From Ziziphus jujuba (taxonomy: Eukaryota > Streptophyta > Magnoliopsida > Rosales > Rhamnaceae), in the NCBI RefSeq assembly GCF_031755915.1, contig NC_083389.1:14749001-14813000 (forward strand): a stretch of 64,000 nucleotides of DNA, written 5' to 3'. How positions within the stretch are numbered: position 1 is the stretch's first letter; every line of letters begins with the position of its first letter. Below are positions 21,120-32,929 of this stretch, in pieces. Made by a program: the position numbers and the translations under genes. The notes below the pieces were generated by a model. That model searched no databases and was not told the origin of the DNA. It was given only the letters and a program-made list of their open reading frames with translations.

Positions 21120-23198
21120 ATGCCCGTGAAAAGAACGACCAAAACTGGGATTTCTCTGCAAACGGCTCTACTACTTGAAAATGTTCAGGTTATGAAATTC
21201 GTTTTTCATGTTTCTCTACTCAAAACACTATCACACCCATCTCTCATCTCGGCCGAAACTTAGAGTTCATGGAGACTTCTTGTTTACTGCAACGAGACCT
21301 GTTCGACAAAATGCCACAACGAAACACCGTTTCTTATGTTGCGATTATCACGGCTTAAATTAAGAGCAGTTGTTTGATTGATGAAACTTCTGAATTGTTT
21401 AGGAGGATACCGGAGTGTAATGCGGTGTCTTATGCTGCAATGATTACAGGTTTTGTACAGGCTGGAATGTTTGACAAGGCTGAGAAATTGAACAGCAAGA
21501 CTCTTGTTAGGCTACGAGACCCAGTTTGTTCGAATGCATTGGTTAGTGGGTATTTGAAACTCGGGAGATTGGAAAATGCATTTCGTGTTTTTGATGCAAT
21601 GTTGGATGTGGTCTCTTCGAGTTCTATGTGGTTGATGGATATTGCAAAATCGGAAGGATTTTTGATGCTAGATACTTGTTTGATAGGATGCCAATGGAAA
21701 TGTGGTTATTTGGACATCGATGATTGATGGTTATATGAAGAATAAGCAGTCTGAAGAGGATTTTAAATTATTTTTGGAAATGAGAAGGCAGCAGATAGTG
21801 GAAATAAATTCCACTACCTTCAGTGTAATGTTTGAAGCTTATGGTAGTTTTGCTGGATATGAAGAAGGCATTTTGGTGCATGGTTTGGTTTCACTTATGG
21901 GATTTGATTTTGATGTCTTCTTAGGAAACTCTATCATCGCCTTTTATTGTAAATTTGGTTGCATCAATGTAGCTCGTAAGATTTTTCATTTGATGAGAAA
22001 TAGAGATAAGAGTATCTTGGAATTCCTCGATTGTGGGTTATGTTTAATGTAATGAAACTGAAAAAGCTTTAAACTCTTTGAGAGAAGGCCTATAAAAAAT
22101 GTAGTCTCCTGGACAACTGTTATTTCAGGATTCTTTAACTAAGGTTGAGTGACTAAGCAATCTAATTGCTTAAAATGGTGCCAGAACAGGATAGTGTTTC
22201 TTGGGCCGCTTTAGTTTCAGGGTTTGTGAACAATGGAGATTATCCAGAAGCTTTTCATTGATCTGTTCAGATGCTTTGGAAAGCAATCAGGCTTGAAGCT
22301 CTTACTTTTAGTAGCATTCTCAGTGTTTCAGCTGGTTTGGCAACTCTAAACCAAGGAGTCCGGATCCTTGCTCTTGTATTAACGATGGGTATGGAGTTTG
22401 ATTGGTCCATTCAAGCTCTTGTATTAAAGATGGGTGTGGAGTTTGATTGGTCCATTCAAAATGCTTTAGTCTCTATGTGTTCCAAATGTGGAACTCTAGT
22501 TGATGCCTGTCAGATATTCACAAAGATAAATTCACCCAATGTCATCTCTTATAATTCAATGATTACAGGGTTTTCCCAAAATGGTTTTGGAGAAGAAGCA
22601 CTTAATTTATTGAGCAAAATGCAAAATGAAGGGTGCAAGCCAAATGACATCACCTTTCTCGGTTTTCTTTTGGACTGTAATCTATGTTGGTTTAGGAGAA
22701 GAAGGATGGAGATATTTCAAATTGATGAAACCTTTATACAGGCATAGAACCAGGGCCTAGTCGCTATGCTTGCATGGTTGATCTACTAGGCCAAGCTGGA
22801 TTACTTGACGAAGTAATGGAATTAATCAATTGATTGCCATTTGATTCTCATCCTGGGCTTTGGGGAGCGCTTCTTGGTGCCAACAAAATCCATTTAGAAC
22901 TGATCTTGCAGAACTTGCAACCTAGTAACTTGTTGAACTGGAGCATGATAATGCAACTCCTTATGTTGTTTTGTCCAATTTATGTTCTTTTTCAGCGAAA
23001 AAGAAAGAGAGGGACAATGCGAGGATGACCAAGAAATCAAAAGTGTTAAGGAAGAGTCCAGGTTGTAGCTGGATTATAGTGAATGACAAGGTTCATTTGT
23101 TCTTTGCAGGAGATCAATCTCAGGTGGACTTGGAGGAGATTAAAGTAATACTATGGTTGGTAACCATGGAAATGAGACATTGGCATTGTCATAGATAA
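21120..23198 (+). pseudogene. Decayed duplicate of the At1g53600-like PPR gene
   Basis: It aligns end to end with the intact gene at 12282-14456, starting ATGCCCGTGAAA in both and ending in the same MRHxHCHR phrase. About 138 bases after residue 56 are missing (the target region read as ITKYGRNGN in the intact copy). There are several frameshifts (for example near 21620, 21690, 22010 and 22680) and stops such as TAA near 21356. At 22365-22454 a 45-bp in-frame tandem duplication repeats ALVLxMGxEFDWSIQ. Coding remnants are split over frames at 21374, 21702, 22271, 22834 and 22971. The order of motifs is intact, so this is a DNA-level duplicate rather than a processed copy. Flanking sequence and the convergent Cys/Gly gene are duplicated with it. 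Confidence 0.93.
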
Positions 23199-23910
23199 TG
23201 TCTTGATGACTATGCTTTATTGAAATTCTGACTTCTTAATTTACAGACTCCTCTATCCTCAAGGCTTTTTTGGTAGGAAACAAAGCATTGTCAAAGGCTT
23301 TGCCCTGTTTTCCTTTCTGGATCATCAAAGTTAGGACTTTAATTGTTGTTCAGTTTTCTTTATTACCATTATCAATCGAACAAAACCTGACACGTTTTGG
23401 CTCGTTAAGTCCAACAATGGAATCTTTTACCATTAGGGAGAGGATCTATGGATTTCGAGGGACAAAAAATGAGCATGTATTTTAGAAGTGTTGATGGAGA
23501 AGACATATCTGCATTGAGCTAGACTTGGCAGTTAAGAAAATCCTCAACAGTAGATTAAGATTCGAAAGCTTGATGATGGGGATGTTATTGTTGCTTTGAT
23601 TATTTTATTAACAAAAACATAATGTCCATACACATTTTCTTCTTGTAACCATTAATTGTACATATTAGCAATTTCTGTTATTATTATTTGGTGGTACTGG
23701 CAAAAAAGGGGGATTTACATGCATATAATATTCTTATATAAAATACACGGCTTAGTACTGTAAAAAGCATATACTAAAATTGATGTTCTATGCACAAAAC
23801 ATGGTAAGGCTTTAGAAACTACCAAGATGGCGAAAAAGAAAATAAAATACCTACAAGCTATGGAACAGCAAGACCCAAAAAAGAATCTAAATACAGCTAA
23901 CACCACCACC
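23199..23910. other. Convergent intergenic region, duplicate of 14457-15151
   Basis: It is colinear with the PPR 3' flank of the first copy (TTGAAATT.TGACTTCTTAATTT, GATGGAGAAGACA, AGACTTGG, TTGTTGCTTTGATTATTTT). An extra segment of about 170 bases near 23290-23470 is absent from the first copy. No gene was seen. Confidence 0.7.
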
Positions 23911-24285
23911 TCAACCACAACCCCCTCCACCACCACCACAACCCCCTCCGCCACCTCCACCACAACCCCCTCCGCCACCGCCACCACAACCACTGCCACC
24001 TCCACCACTAGAACCAACATCGCAGGCAAATCCAGCTGCACTTATGCTGGCCATAGCAGCTGTGGTTCCTGCCAAAATTAACATGTTACCGTCACTGTTG
24101 CTAGTCGTCTTTCCAGTAGTACTAGGAGACCTAGTGGTACACGTGGTGGTTCTGGTGGTTATGGGAATAGAAGCTTCATTTTGCTGCTTCGTCTTCTTCT
24201 TCTTCTTCTTGTTCCATGCCTTAATGCAAATAAAACAAATTATAACAACTATCATCACAGCCATAAATATGAACAGAGGATCCAT
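23911..24285 (-). CDS. Cys/Gly-rich membrane protein, MVILAG family
   Basis: A 124-residue protein. Residues 4-22 (LFIFMAVMIVVIICFICI) form a membrane helix, followed by the basic run KAWNKKKKKKTK and a Thr/Ser linker. DGNMLILAGTTAA is at 65-77, the family motif, and opens a second weakly hydrophobic stretch. The tail is Gly broken by Cys at regular spacing: C-G7-C-G7-C-G6-C-G. The frame is open further upstream; the start at 24283-24285 was chosen because it aligns with the MDGSLIS start of the sister at 15492. The Lys run straight after the helix predicts an N-out or hairpin topology by the positive-inside rule. The function is unknown; a cell-surface or metal-binding role is speculation. 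This is the intact member of the PPR-linked pair. Confidence 0.8.
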   Translation of the reverse strand: MDPLFIFMAVMIVVIICFICIKAWNKKKKKKTKQQNEASIPITTRTTTCTTRSPSTTGKTTSNSDGNMLILAGTTAAMASISAAGFACDVGSSGGGGSGCGGGGGGGCGGGGGGGCGGGGGGCG

Positions 24286-26039
24286 CAGACCCAGCATCGT
24301 GATCTTCTTCTTCTTCTTCTTCCTCTGAAGAAGATGCAAAAAAACGAAAAGGATCAAAAGTGAGATAATGTTATAGTGAAAGAGACAAAATGTCAAGGAC
24401 GTAGTATTTATTCATAGACTACGCCAACATCCAATATAGATTAGGAATAGGGAGCTCAAATAGCTTTTCTCATGTCTCATTTATAAATTAATGACAAGTT
24501 ATTTGAAAAGATACATTCGTAAATCTTGTTGGCTCAAAAAACTTGTTAAGATATTGTTTTTCTTCTACAATGATTTTGAATTTTAATCCTCTTTTTCTAT
24601 TAGCAACAAGAAAAATAATAATAATAAAATAAAATAAAATCATTCGGATCCTCTTTTTTGAATTTAACATTTGCACTATCAGTGCTAATTAGCAAACAAA
24701 TATTGTAGGATTCATTCTTCTATTAATTTTATTTTTATAAAAATAAATTGTCAAAAAAAGGAAGTAATTTTTTAATAAAATAATACAGTTTTTTTTTTTT
24801 AATAAAAGAAGAAAAAGAAAAAGAAAGTTTAGAAATACCAATATTCGGAATCCCGAAATCGTAAATTTTCATTGCTTTGGTTCATCTGGGTTTTCTCCTT
24901 CAATCGATATGATAATTTTCTTTTCTAATTCTAAAGTCATCCATTCCCCTTTAAATGTCCCTTCCACTCTACCTTTACTTCCTAATCCAAAAAAAAATAA
25001 AACAGTTTCTCTCTAAAAGAAAATAACACAATAAATCTGGATAAAAAGATATAAAAAAAATCTTACCTTGTTAGAGTATACGGCAAAGCCAAAAAAAAAA
25101 GGGAGGGAAAAAAAGAAGAAGCCTTTAATGGTGTTTGGGAAAAGGGGGTTAATAAGTTTACAGAGGCATTAAAATTCAGAATGCCTGAACTAATAAGTTT
25201 ATATAGGAAACACCAACAATATGAGAATGCCTAAACTAATAAGTTTATATAGGAACGGTAAGAGTTATGAAAATATTTATTAAATTTATTTAATAAATAA
25301 TATAAAAATATTTTATTAATTTATTTATCTATTTAAAAATTTATCAAGTAGATTATAAATGTGTTAACTGATAATAAATTAATATGTCTCATTTAGTAAA
25401 TGGTTTTTTTATTTTTTTTAATATTCAGTGAAAGCTTTTGACATTCGAAAACCCTTATAAACACAAAACCAATAAATATTAAATATTTTAATAAAATTAC
25501 AATTTGTCTAAAAAATAAAATAATAATTGTTAATTTCCACAACACATATATACTAAAATGATGGTTACACTTACAGTTCAAGAAGTAAAATGATGTTTCG
25601 AATCTCTCTTTCTCATCCCTCGCTTTGGTTTTTTTAATTTAATTCAATTTAATAATTATTATTATTTTCAGATTTTCTTATAACTTATCCTTTCCCAGTC
25701 TCTGTGTATAGAAATCAAAAGTAGATAAAAACACTGGAAATCGATCACGACGGACAACTCCCTCTTTATCTCCATTATCTTTCTCAATTACACAAAAATA
25801 TGCAATTGTTTTTCCATTTTTTTCCCATATGGTACGATCAATTTTTCTAATTTATTTATCAGCATTTTTTTTTTGAATGAAACCACAAATTTTTAATTTA
25901 TTAATTGGGGAGAAAGGGCCAAATTTTTCTTTTTTAAAATATGACAAAAATAATATTAAAAATACTAAATAAATATATAAAAATACAAATAATATATATA
26001 TATATATATATATACATATTACCTAAATATAAATTATCT

Positions 26040-26106
26040 ATCTTCCTGTTTTCGTATGAGTCGAACTCATTAGCACAAGTAAGGATGCTCTATCATTGGA
26101 ACTAAC
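26040..26106 (-). mobile_element. tRNA-like (SINE-type) promoter fragment
   Basis: On the minus strand this reads TTAGTTCCAATGATAGAGC followed 19 bases on by GAGTTCGACTC. These resemble the A box and B box of a tRNA-type polymerase III promoter at about normal spacing. There is no foldable tRNA around them, so a SINE remnant is the likeliest reading. Ends were not identified. Confidence 0.4.
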
Positions 26107-26470
26107 CCACTTTATCATAAATCAAATATATTTTATTGATCATATTATTATAATCTAGTTATGAATAAATACAATTTTTAAATCTTAACACATAGGATTT
26201 GATATCCATTTTAACATATTTATTTTGTATTTTTAGTATTATTTATATGTAAAAGATATTTTTTTTCATTTTTTTCTTTGTTGTTGTTGTTGATGATGAT
26301 GATGATGATATTGTTGTATCAAAATATGTGTGGTAGATAGTTTGAAATAAGAAAATATATCTTTCTTTTTTAGTGGGAGCATCTTGGGTGTACTATGCTA
26401 TGACCAAAGGAAAGTTTATATTGCTTATTACATGAGCATTTAGTTGTGGGCTCGTGAGAATCTCAGAGAT

Positions 26471-26575
26471 CATCAATGGATTAAATGTTTTCTTATTTTT
26501 CTTGGTCAATTCATCAATGGATTGAATGTTTTCTTTTTTTTTTCTTGGTCAATTCATCAATGGATTGAATGTTTA
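26471..26575 (+). repeat. Tandem repeat, about 42-bp unit, 2.5 copies
   Basis: CATCAATGGATTGAATGTTT followed by a T/C run and CTTGGTCAATT is repeated at 26471, 26512 and 26555, the last copy being truncated. Units differ mainly in the length of the T run. Confidence 0.85.
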
Positions 26576-27611
26576 TAAAAGCGTTAGCCATTTCCTTTTT
26601 ATTTATTATCATTTTTATCCCCACAGCGTTGATTTTTTTTACATTAAACTCCAAACTATATATTTCGTCAAATTGCTCCTTTCCCCTTCCAAATTGTTGT
26701 TTTTGAACCATTATAAATTAAGCATTTTACGATGGTCAATTTGATGAAATTATTTATGTACAATCTATGTAACTTTTTTATTTATTATGTTTTATCCTTT
26801 TATGAATAAATATTATTTATCTTCTTAAAATTTGTTATAATTACATATAAACTCTGGGAATTTATTATTGATCTCCCACATGTCTATCTATTTTTGATAA
26901 AACTAATGGACAAAGGGTATAACAGACATAGTAATTCGAGCTAATGCTTTCGACCTTTTGTGAGATTTGCTGTAAATAGATATAGATCTTAGCAAAATTC
27001 TTGGTCAAAACTTATCTCCTTGCTCCTTATTTATTTATTTATTTTGATGAATAATGATTATCAATTTGTTACAGATTTGAATCTAAACAAAAAAATAAAT
27101 AAATAAAATAAAAAAATATAGCATTTACCAACTCCGCTACAACCTTGGCCGCTTGCCTTCTATCTACTTTAGTCAATAGTGAAGATGAAGTAGACATCTT
27201 ATTTTAGGTTAATGCTATGGAATTCTTCCAAAATTTACTATAATTATATATAGACCCAATAAAATTGTTTTCATCACACGTCTTTCCTATTTTTCCTAAA
27301 CAATTTTTTCAAAGGTATTTAAAGTAATGATGAATTTGCCAGTTGCACAAATTCCAACAAGAAAAAATAATTTTAATGAATATAGGGGGGGGGGGGGGGT
27401 AGAAGAGTAGGAAAATAAGTTGAAAAGAGGCAAAATGAGTAAATTTTTCTCAACGAGCAAACAGTTTTTTTTTTTTTTTTTTTTTTGCCCTTTTACATTT
27501 CCCCATGTAACCAAAGATGAGAAAAATATATTTTTTCTCCTTTTTTTATTCGATTTCCTAACCTTTCCATGGATAAAGAGATTCATTTTTTATTTATTTA
27601 TTCTTTTTCAT

Positions 27612-27705
27612 TTAATAATTCCATCTAGTTTGATTGTGAGACTCGAACTTCTATCTTCTCGGTCAAAGTCAAAGCCTTTACCAACCCATTTCTATTTATA
27701 TATTT
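27612..27705 (-). mobile_element. Second SINE-like promoter fragment
   Basis: The minus strand reads GGGTTGGTAAAGGCTTTG then, about 18 bases later, GAAGTTCGAGTCTCAC, matching A-box-like and B-box-like words of tRNA-derived SINEs. No tail or target duplication was found; it is a weak call. Confidence 0.35.
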
Positions 27706-28336
27706 GGTAACAATAAAAAATTAAATTTAAAGTTTAACATTTAAAAATAACAATTTGGTTAAAATTAATAAAAAATCAACTTTTATATTTATTTATGTAA
27801 CTTTTAACTATGATAAGCCATCTAAATTTAAATATATTAAATATATATATATATATATATATATATTTAAAACATATTTAGATAAGAATATAAAAATAAT
27901 AATTCTAATATTTCCAAAATAAATAATTATTCCTTCAAATAAAAAATTATTTATTCTTTTTAAAATAACTATTTTTTTTACTTGAAAATGTAAAAAATAT
28001 AAAAAAAATTAATATTGTCGAATAACTATTATATTCTTGCATTCAGCATACTAAATGTGCTATTTCTTTCATATTATATTATAATTTTCTTTTCTAATTC
28101 TAAAATCATCTATCTAGTAGCCTCTAAATGTTCCTCCTACTCTACGTTTAGCTAAATTTCCTAATATGAGAAAGATAAACAAATAAAAGAGTATATACCG
28201 TCATAATAAAATAATGTCTAATCCTGAATATCAAATAGTAATTGACTGACTTAAGGTAGAAAAGAATTGGAAAAAACTTTTAGCATAACGGAGTTGATCG
28301 GACTGTTGGTTTTGATTTCATAATCAATCACAATAG

Positions 28337-31300
28337 TGTCAGGACCCGTCCAGAATTTCTTCTTCGGAACCCTAGACAAGCCTTGATTCCAGGGAAATAC
28401 CACCGAACCTTCCAACGGAAAATCCGACAGCACCTTCCCTAAGGGTAGGACTAACCAAAAATTTACCTGCACTAAAAACACACTTAAAAAAAAAACATCC
28501 CCTTATTCCTCCCACAATACTACAAATGGTTCCGCAAATTTCAGCACTTCAAATAACAACAGCAGCAACTCAGTGCATAAAACAACTACACGTCCAATAC
28601 AGTATACAGAGCATTATACAGATACATGTGGAATTTATAAAATGACAGACAAGAAGTAATACATGACAGAGAGGAAAAAAAAGGGAAGAAAAACTTCTTG
28701 AACCTTCGGCAACGAACTGAGACGTTGGGCTCGCCCTGGACAATCAACGTCTCCAACCTGGACCTAGGGGAACGGAATTTAAGAGTGTGAGATGCTAATC
28801 ATCTCAGTGAGTGACCCTATCTACTGTACACCTTTAATAATAATAATATAAAAATAAAGGAATTTAATTAAGCAATACCGAACAATTAAATAAATAAATA
28901 AATATTTGAAGTAATAATTTCTCTCAAAACCCTCACTATTCACTCCGTTTGAAATGTTCCCCTTTTTAAAACATTTTCACAAAACCCGATATTCGTACTT
29001 CCCGAAAACCAAGGGACCAAATAATTTAATAAACAACAATTAAATAAATAAATACCCTAAATATAAATAAACTGCAATAAATTATAATAAATAATTTTAG
29101 AACACCTTTGGGGTTTAAAACATTATTTGCAATTTACACCGACGCACCACACCATATACCGGTGATGCCCTCCGATACCCAGCGTCCCGAGCACCGACTG
29201 GCGGGGGGTTAAAGAGAGAAACCTGCAACCGGCACTTCGGCGTCCCGACAGTACCGCTGCTAAAACCATCAACCCGGCCAAGGAGGGGGGCGGCTGTGGC
29301 CAATAACAAACTTGCCTGCCCACGGTCCAATGGCAACTCACGGGTGAAGTAATAACCGCGCGCTAAACCACATAATAACCGCGCGCTACCACGTGTCCAT
29401 ACACCATACACCAGAACACCAATACTGTATGAGTGCGTCTAAAAATAAACATTATTAACCAACCGTACCGTTTTCCAAAATTACCGTGGGAAATACATTA
29501 AATTCTCACACTTACCATCCCACATATTTTTATTTAACAACCCGGTACGAAACAGCGATAACAACAAACCACAATTTTCTCGAAATACGAGACGCAACCA
29601 TAAAAATACCGCAGGCATAATTTATAAAATTTAAACAAATATTTTCGCAAAATATTTAACCCAATTATGCCCGAAAAATATTACTTAAAATCATGTACAA
29701 TTAATACCGAAACATACTTTGCTCATGCATAATAAATAAATTAAACCACAATAAAACCATAACCAAATTGTACCACATGAGTATAAATTAAATACCAATT
29801 AAACATAATTAATTGCCCAAAAATGATATAAAATCCAGACACAATCAATTACTGAAAATACTTGCTCATGTGTAATAAATACCATTTAATCACAATAAAA
29901 TAATAATCGGGAATTTCTTAATGACCCCAAAATTTCATTTAGCACCATTGGGTAAATATATATATAAAATAATATTTTTCCCGATTGTATTTAAAACACG
30001 CCACATGAGCACCAATTACAGATATCAAATTAATACCACATAAATACAATTAATTACCCCAAAAATATTTTTAAAGGTGGATCACTCACCTGGAGCACGC
30101 AATTAAACCCTAATCCACCATGGGATCAATTTCACGACTCACCGGTGCTCCTAGAACAAAATTCACAGACAGTCAAATAAATTAATATTTTATTCGGATA
30201 AATAATACCCGGGTCAAACACAAATGTTAACCAAAATGGTTGAATAATATACCGAATCGAAGCTCGTGGAACGAGGAGCGCATTACCGGTCTCCATCGAC
30301 CCCAATTCCGCCGGAGGTGGCCGGAATTTGGCCGGAAACCTTCGGCCGGATTTAAACTTGAGGGATCTCTCAAACGGTGGGGATTTTGGGCAATCTAACC
30401 CCGGAAATGGACTCAGAGGGGTCGAACATGGTGGGATAGAGGTATGGGTCGGGCTGGGTTGGTCGGAAACGGCGAGAATCGCCGAAAAATTTCAAGTCGC
30501 CGCCGCGGACTTCACCGGCCCGATCTGGGCGCGTCCGGCGGCGGCTAGCCGGGAAATTTGGTGGCTGAGGTCGCGGCGGGACGGGCTACACCGGTGTCCG
30601 GTGCTTGTGGCGTTCCGGCGACTGCAATCCGGCCAGACGGTGGTCAAACAGAGAGGGTGAGAGAGTAAAAGGAGAGAGAAAGAGAGAGAAAAAGCTGTGC
30701 GTTTTTGTTTTGTCTCCGTCGGGCTCGGGGAAGAAGAAGGGAAGGAAGGGAAAAGGAAAGGGAACGGTGTTGTCCCACGTGGGGAAAAGAAAGAAAAAGA
30801 AAAAAGAAAGAAAAAGGAAAAGAAAAAGAAAAGGAAAAAGGAAAATAAAAATAAAAATAATTAAATAATTAAATAACAATATTATTATTTAAAATAATAA
30901 TAAAATAATTTGATTTTAACACATGGTTGACATGTGGCTTCTCAACATGGTGACACATGGTCACCTTCATTAAGCCACACGTGGCACATTGTTACGCGTT
31001 TAAAAATAATATTAAAATAATACGGTATTTGAAAAACTCTACAGGTCCATAACTTTCAAACCATATGTCCAAATCGGACGTGCCGCTAGTCTACGGACTC
31101 GTATTGACTAGCACTTCACAACCATGCATGAGTCAACACTCAACCTTGCATGAATAAAAAGTCAACTCGGGCACCCCTTGGACAGTTTGGACCTCAACTT
31201 GTTTTGCTCAAAACTTTCAAACCGTAGCTCCGTTTTGAACGTACTACTAGTCTACGAACTCGTGCCAACGTGTACTTCGTAATGGTACCTCAGTCAACCT

Positions 31301-31405
31301 AGAATTCCAACCGGATCAAAAAGTCAACTTTTGACCCCTTGGTCAACGGTCAACCTCGGTCAACGTGCAAAAAATTTCCGACATGGTTTGGGACGGGGTG
31401 TTACA
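28337..31405 (-). mobile_element. Solo LTR of a large retrotransposon, about 3.07 kb
   Basis: The block runs from TGTCAGGACCCG to GGGGTGTTACA, i.e. TG..CA ends. ATAG lies just outside both ends (28333-28336 and 31406-31409; CAATAG is shared if one allows overlap with the terminal CA). Inside there is no gag or pol, but a GC-rich island at 30250-30660 contrasts sharply with the AT-rich surroundings. On the minus strand it begins TGTAACACCCCGTCCC, a start common to plant Ty3/gypsy-type LTRs, and the repeated TTGACC words then fall in the U3 part, so minus orientation is favoured. The 98-110 codon frames at 29115, 30328 and 30605 have no recognisable domain and reflect GC composition. A complete element would show two such blocks; only one is here. 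Confidence 0.75.
31120..31375 (-). promoter_or_regulatory. Cluster of W-box words in the solo LTR
   Basis: At least eight GTCAA words occur, several as GGTCAA (TTGACC on the minus strand), the core bound by WRKY factors. The densest part is 31326-31365. A diverged internal duplication also lies here: ACTTTCAAACC..., then CTAGTCTACG.ACTCGT, at 31051-31110 and 31211-31270. A stress-responsive LTR promoter is an inference from the words alone. Confidence 0.45.
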
Positions 31406-31410
31406 ATAGA

Positions 31411-31724
31411 CAAGTTTTTACAAGTTAACTACTAAAGGAGGTTTAAACACAATTCTGATCTTTAACTAATAATTAATACTATTAGAACACAATTACGACC
31501 TTTTTTTAAAAAAAAAACAATTATAATTTTAAACTATTAAAATTAATTAGTAAAAATAGTTTTTATAAGTTAACTTTAACAATTATATTCTTAAGGAGGT
31601 TAAAACACAACTCTGGCCTTTAACTGTTAATACAATTAGAACACAATTAAGATCTTTTTTTTGTATTTTTTTTTTTGTCAAACAATTATAATCTTAAACT
31701 ATTAAAATTAATTAGTAAAAATTG
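31411..31724 (+). repeat. Two-copy tandem repeat, about 150-165 bp units
   Basis: Unit 1 (31411-31557) and unit 2 (31558-31724) both run AGTTTTTA.AAGTTAACT, AAGGAGGTT.AAACACAA, TTAGAACACAATTA, then ACTATTAAAATTAATTAG. The array abuts the right end of the solo LTR. Confidence 0.8.
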
Positions 31725-32074
31725 ATATATGAAATATTAATGATGATTTTTTAAAAATATGATGGGTTTAAAATATTATTAGGGAAAAATCAAATTGGAC
31801 TAAATGAAATTTAATTTCCTTATATATTTAGTTACCAAGAACAGAAAGAAAGAAACTTATACACCGAGTATTACTTAGGAAAATAAGTCTTTCCATCATT
31901 CACATATTGTGATCCAACACCAACGTTTATACATCAATATTTTGTAGAAAAATAATGATTGTCACCACTCTACATGATTTTATAAACCCTCTAATCTTAT
32001 TCCTCACAGCTTTTATTATTTATCCCAACCAAAAAAAAAAAAAAAAAAAAAACTGTGGCTTTGAAATTTTGGTA

Positions 32075-32485
32075 TTAACCTCCACAGCCTCCACATCCAC
32101 CGCAGCCCCCACCACACCCGCCGCAACCTCCACCACCACAACCCCCACCACCGGAATCCCCACCTCCATCAGTGCCACCACCGCCCTCTCCACCACTTAC
32201 ACTGGCAACCACAGCTGCAGTGGCCACGGCAGCACCGTCTCCTGCCAAAATAACCATCCCGCCGTCCTTTTTACCGGTATTAGTGGCGGTTTTGGTTCCA
32301 TCTCCTCTTTCAACGTCCCGATAATTAGCTGGTTGAACCGAAGGATGAGTGATAGTCCTCATGGCGTTATTAATGGGGGGTCTAGTTTGCTTCTTCTTGT
32401 TGCGTCCATTGCAAAGACAACAGAGAATTATGAGAGCGGCTATGGCAGAGCCGCAGGATATAAGCACTATAGCATATGTTTTCAT
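32075..32485 (-). CDS. Cys/Gly-rich membrane protein, MVILAG family
   Basis: A 136-residue protein. Residues 4-25 (YAIVLISCGSAIAALIILCC) are a membrane helix with Cys at its inner end, then the basic NGRNKKKQTR, a linker holding DVERG (57-61), and KKDGGMVILAG at 72-82 opening a second hydrophobic run (AAVATAAVVASVSG). The tail (99-136) is Gly with Asp/Glu first, then six Cys spaced 5, 3, 4, 3 and 3 residues apart, ending CGG. The first ATG fits all family members. The next gene upstream, at 34327-34794, is its closest local relative (shared MK start, CLC after the helix, KKKQT and DVERG). The function is unrecognised; the tail could chelate metal or be crosslinked, which is only inference. 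The antisense 250-codon frame over this gene is a shadow. Confidence 0.85.
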   Translation of the reverse strand: MKTYAIVLISCGSAIAALIILCCLCNGRNKKKQTRPPINNAMRTITHPSVQPANYRDVERGDGTKTATNTGKKDGGMVILAGDGAAVATAAVVASVSGGEGGGGTDGGGDSGGGGCGGGGCGGCGGGCGGCGGCGG

Positions 32486-32521
32486 CTTCTTCCTTCTAAT
32501 TCAATACGTACGAAACAAGGC

Positions 32522-32552
<31 letters not shown>

Positions 32553-32898
32553 CATGTAGAAAACGGTTTGATATAGCTAAACAAACAAATTATTATTACG
32601 TAATCCAAGTGGTTCTGAGTTATATATATACACATATATTGTTGTATGGACCCTTTAAGTCCTTATCCGGAAGTTTACTCGCATTTTCTTATTCTTTTAT
32701 ATTATAATTACATATATGGAAGTTTGGAAGTTTACTCACGCTTGCAGCACTGCACCAACAATTGAATTTCCCAAGTTTCTTCTAAGTTTCATATATATGT
32801 TGACTTTTATAAGTTTTCTTGCTTCCCAAGATTCATAAAATTATTATTGATATATGTATTATTGTTATCTAATGGTAATGGTATGAAATAAAAGTTAA

Positions 32899-32929
<31 letters not shown>

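Larger units (their letters stand above)
24286..28336. other. Long AT-rich intergenic stretch
   Basis: No gene was seen over about 4 kb. It contains a CTT-rich leader of the upstream Cys/Gly gene (24303-24327), (TA)n at 25993-26014 and 27840-27867, and GTT/GAT trinucleotide runs at 26280-26315. A G14-15 run lies at about 27386-27400 and a T20 run near 27467-27486. Two SINE-like fragments and a tandem repeat are listed separately. Confidence 0.6.

Noticed and set aside
30328..30660. 110-codon frame in the GC-rich part of the solo LTR
   Set aside because: No recognisable domain. It lies inside a TG..CA-bounded LTR and is explained by high GC content, which lengthens chance frames.
31955..32707. 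250-codon plus-strand frame rich in Thr, Pro and Ala
   Set aside because: It is the antisense of the Cys/Gly-rich gene at 32075-32485. Its composition is the complement of Gly/Cys codons and it has no family-wide conservation. The same reasoning removes the plus frames at 15068, 23827, 34305 and 56831.
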